The notes under the pieces are model-generated. The model saw nothing but the letters and a program-made list of their open reading frames with translations, did no database searches and had not been told where the DNA came from. From contig CAVWGP010000001.1 of NCBI GenBank assembly GCA_963754645.1, positions 625,565 through 689,564 of the forward strand: a DNA stretch of 64,000 nt, given 5' to 3'. Positions 62,185 through 64,000 of the stretch are shown piece after piece. How positions within the stretch are numbered: position 1 is the first letter of the stretch; every line of letters starts with the position of its first letter. This DNA is from CAVWGP01 sp963754645 (GTDB lineage: Bacteria > Pseudomonadota > Alphaproteobacteria > Bin65). Made by a program: the position numbers and the translations under genes.

Positions 62185-63413
62185 ATGCTGATCGATTATT
62201 CTATACGCTCGAAGGACCTGCAGCGCGGGTCAACGCGTTCATGGACGCGCACGTCTACCCGAACGAGCAGTCTACAAGGAGCAGCACAAGGCGCTCGCCG
62301 ACAAGTGGGACAGTCCGCCGATCATGGACGAATTGAAGGCGCAGCGCGCGCCGCGAAGGCCTGTGGAACCTGTTCCTGCCGGAGAGCGAGGACGGCGCCG
62401 GGCTGACCAATCTCGAATACGCGCCGCTGTGCGAGATCATGGGCGCGCTCCTACATCGGCCCGAGGTGTTCAACTGCTCGGCGCCCGATACCGGCAACAT
62501 GGAGGTGCTGGCGCGCTACGGCACGCACGGAGCACAAGCAGCGCTGGCTGAAGCCGCTGCTCGATGGCAAGATCCGCTCCGCTTTCTCCATGACCGAGCC
62601 CGACGTCGCCTCGTCCGACGCGACCAACATCCGCCTCAAGATCGAGCGCCAGGGCGACGAGTACGTCCTCAACGGCCGCAAATGGTGGACGTCCGGCGCC
62701 GGCGACAAGCGTTGCAAGATTGCTGATCGTCATGGGTCGCTCGAACCCCGACGCGCCGCGCCACCAGCAGCAGGCGATGATCCTCGTGCCGAAGGACGCG
62801 CCGGGCGTGAAGCTCGGTGCGCTCGCTATCGGTGTTCGGCTACGACACGCGCCGTGCGGCCACTTCGAGATCGAATACGACAATGTCCGCGTGCCGGCCG
62901 TCGAACATGCTGCTGGGCGAGGGGCGCGGCTTCGAGATCGCGCAGGGCCGTCTCGGGCCCGGGCCGCATCCACCACTGCATGCGCATGATCGGCGTCGCC
63001 GAGCGCGCGCTCGAGGCGATGATCGCCGCGCTCGAAGCAGGCGCGTCGCCTTCGGCAAGCCGCTTGGCGGATCAGGGCGTCGATGCGCGAGGCGATCGCC
63101 GCTGTCGCGCTGCGAGATCGAGCAGGCGCGGCTGCTGACGCTGCAAGGCCGCGTATCTGATGGACACGGTCGGCAACAAGGCCGCGCGCTCCGAGATCGC
63201 CATGATCAAGGTCGTCGCGCCGCGCATGGCCTTCGCCGTGCTCGACCGCGCGGTGCAGGTGCACGGCGGCGCCGGTGCCTCGCGGATTTCGGCCTCGCCG
63301 ACGCGTGGTCGTTTGCTCGCGCTGTACGGCTGACGGACGGCCCGGACGAAGTGCATCTGGCGGCGATCGCGAAGATGGAACTCGGCCGCGAGCTTCCGGA
63401 CAAGCCTTGGTGA
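62185..63413 (+). pseudogene. ACAD10/ACAD11-like acyl-CoA dehydrogenase with many frameshifts
   Basis: At least ten single-base shifts (for example near 62223, 62270, 62344, 62529 and 62722), but joined fragments give a complete protein: NAFMDAHVYPNEQ, NCSAPDTGNMEVLARYGT, FSMTEPDVASSDATNI, LNGRKWWTSGAGDKRCK, NMLLGEGRGFEIAQGRLGPG, IHHCMRMIGVAERALEAMI and DGPDEVHLAAIAKMELGREL. The APDTGNMEVL, TEPDVASSD and WWTSGAG motifs are those of the ACAD10/11 group. In that group 4-hydroxyacyl-CoAs are processed with a partner kinase; a kinase gene follows directly. The preserved motifs argue for sequencing errors rather than decay. Confidence 0.85.
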
Positions 63414-63458
63414 TCGAACCATGCCGATGCGCATCGATCCGAATCTGGAGGGCGCCGC

Positions 63459-64000
63459 GTGACCGCGATCGCACACGCAACTCAGCCGACATCCTCAGGC
63501 TTGGACGAGGTCTCCTCTTGGCGCCTATCTGACACAGCACCTGCCGGAGTTTTTGCGACCGTTCGTCGTTGAGAAGATCCTTGGCGGCCAATCCAACCCG
63601 ACTTTCATCGTCGCGGCCGCCGGCCGAAGGTGGATCCTGCGCAAGAAGCCGGCGGTCAGCTGCTTCCATCGGCCCATGCCGTCGAGCGCGAGTATCGCGT
63701 CATGAAAGCACTGGCCGGCACCGGGGTGCCCGTGCCGGCGATGCGGCTGCTGTGTGAGGACGCCTCGATTATCGGCACGCCGTTCTACGTCATGGATTTC
63801 GTCGAGGGGCGCATCTTCCGCGACAACCGCCTTCCCGGCATGAGCAAGCCCGAGCGCATCGCAGTCTATGACGCCATGGGCGATGCCCTGGCCGCACTGC
63901 ACACGGCCGACTGGGCCGCGGCGGGGCTGTCCGACTACGGCAAGCCCGCAAACTACGTGCGCCGCCAGATCGCGCTCTGGACGCGCCAGTTCGAAGCGGC
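63459..64000 (+). pseudogene. APH-type phosphotransferase (aminoglycoside-phosphotransferase fold), frameshifted and cut by window edge
   Basis: From GTG 63459 the frame gives SGLDEVSSWRL; after small shifts it continues YLTQHLPEFLRPFVVEKILG, GGQSNPTFIVAAAGRRWILR, LLPSAHAVEREYRVMKALAG then VPVPAMRLLCEDASIIGTPF and YVMDFVEGRIFRDNRLPGM, open at base 64000. The glycine-rich GGQSNPTF and the hinge MDFVEG are typical of the APH kinase family linked to ACAD10/11-type dehydrogenases. The catalytic HxD-N part lies beyond the window. Likely role: phosphorylation of a hydroxyacyl-CoA before dehydroxylation. Confidence 0.8.

Overview
This window reads as a GC-rich chromosomal segment of an alphaproteobacterium, probably Rhodospirillales- or Hyphomicrobiales-like; that placement is inferred from codon use and gene content and no marker gene is present. 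It is catabolic territory: five recognisable ABC uptake systems (polyamine/PotABCD type, Tau/Ssu type, Ugp type, Liv type and a damaged iron/thiamine-type system), one TRAP transporter, and around them flavoproteins, CoA ligases, CoA transferases, acyl-CoA dehydrogenases, enoyl-CoA hydratases, SDRs and hydantoinase-type enzymes. No rRNA, tRNA, CRISPR array, origin or phage module was seen.

Region by region. (1) 1-10583 (-) is one tightly packed operon: CrtI/PYROXD2-like flavoprotein, PuuB-like FAD oxidase, enoyl-CoA hydratase, two Pot-type permeases, ATPase, Tat-exported binding protein, ADP-forming acyl-CoA synthetase and an acyl-CoA dehydrogenase running off the left edge. A GcvT-like gene lies divergently at 10841. 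(2) 12136-21087: an Asp/Glu-racemase-like gene (-) faces hyuB-hyuA-permease-permease-binding protein-RraA-ATPase (+). (3) 21282-25563: remnant of a DUF1989 gene, an FAH-family hydrolase, then dctP (+) facing dctQM (-). (4) 25683-26489: an IS6-family element without a visible target duplication. (5) 26650-33473: a ferredoxin-flavoprotein fusion plus a DAO-family flavoprotein (+), converging on a DapA / fold-III PLP decarboxylase / SDR / SDR operon (-), a set that recalls hydroxyproline or opine degradation. (6) 33642-37926: Ugp-type ABC operon whose last small gene was split by a ~1.1 kb insertion sequence (38095-39197). (7) 39366-46357: livK-livH-livMG fusion-livF, a flavoprotein and a frameshifted SDR. 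(8) 46364-64000: a CoA-ester catabolic cluster (MaoC, AMP-ligase, IpdAB-like CoA transferase, NTF2-fold proteins, GMC oxidoreductase, MDR reductase, acyl-CoA synthetase, TetR regulator, enoyl-CoA hydratase, three acyl-CoA dehydrogenases, and an APH-type kinase cut by the right edge).

The most coherent new observation is in region 8. A 16-bp palindrome, consensus YCGACTGGACGGTCGR, occurs five times, and each copy lies in a divergent intergenic gap next to the TetR gene or one of the catabolic operons (53349, 57421, 58749, 62036, 62091). At 58749 it sits just downstream of a good sigma70-like promoter. This looks like a local TetR-controlled acyl-CoA regulon whose last unit, an ACAD11-like dehydrogenase plus an APH-type kinase, resembles known 4-hydroxyacid catabolic pairs.

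Caution: from about 46 kb rightwards, and densely after 60.6 kb, genes carry single-base frameshifts while the protein motifs are preserved. Sequencing or assembly error is at least as likely as true gene decay there. Those loci are entered as 'pseudogene' to mark the broken frame, with the inferred intact product.
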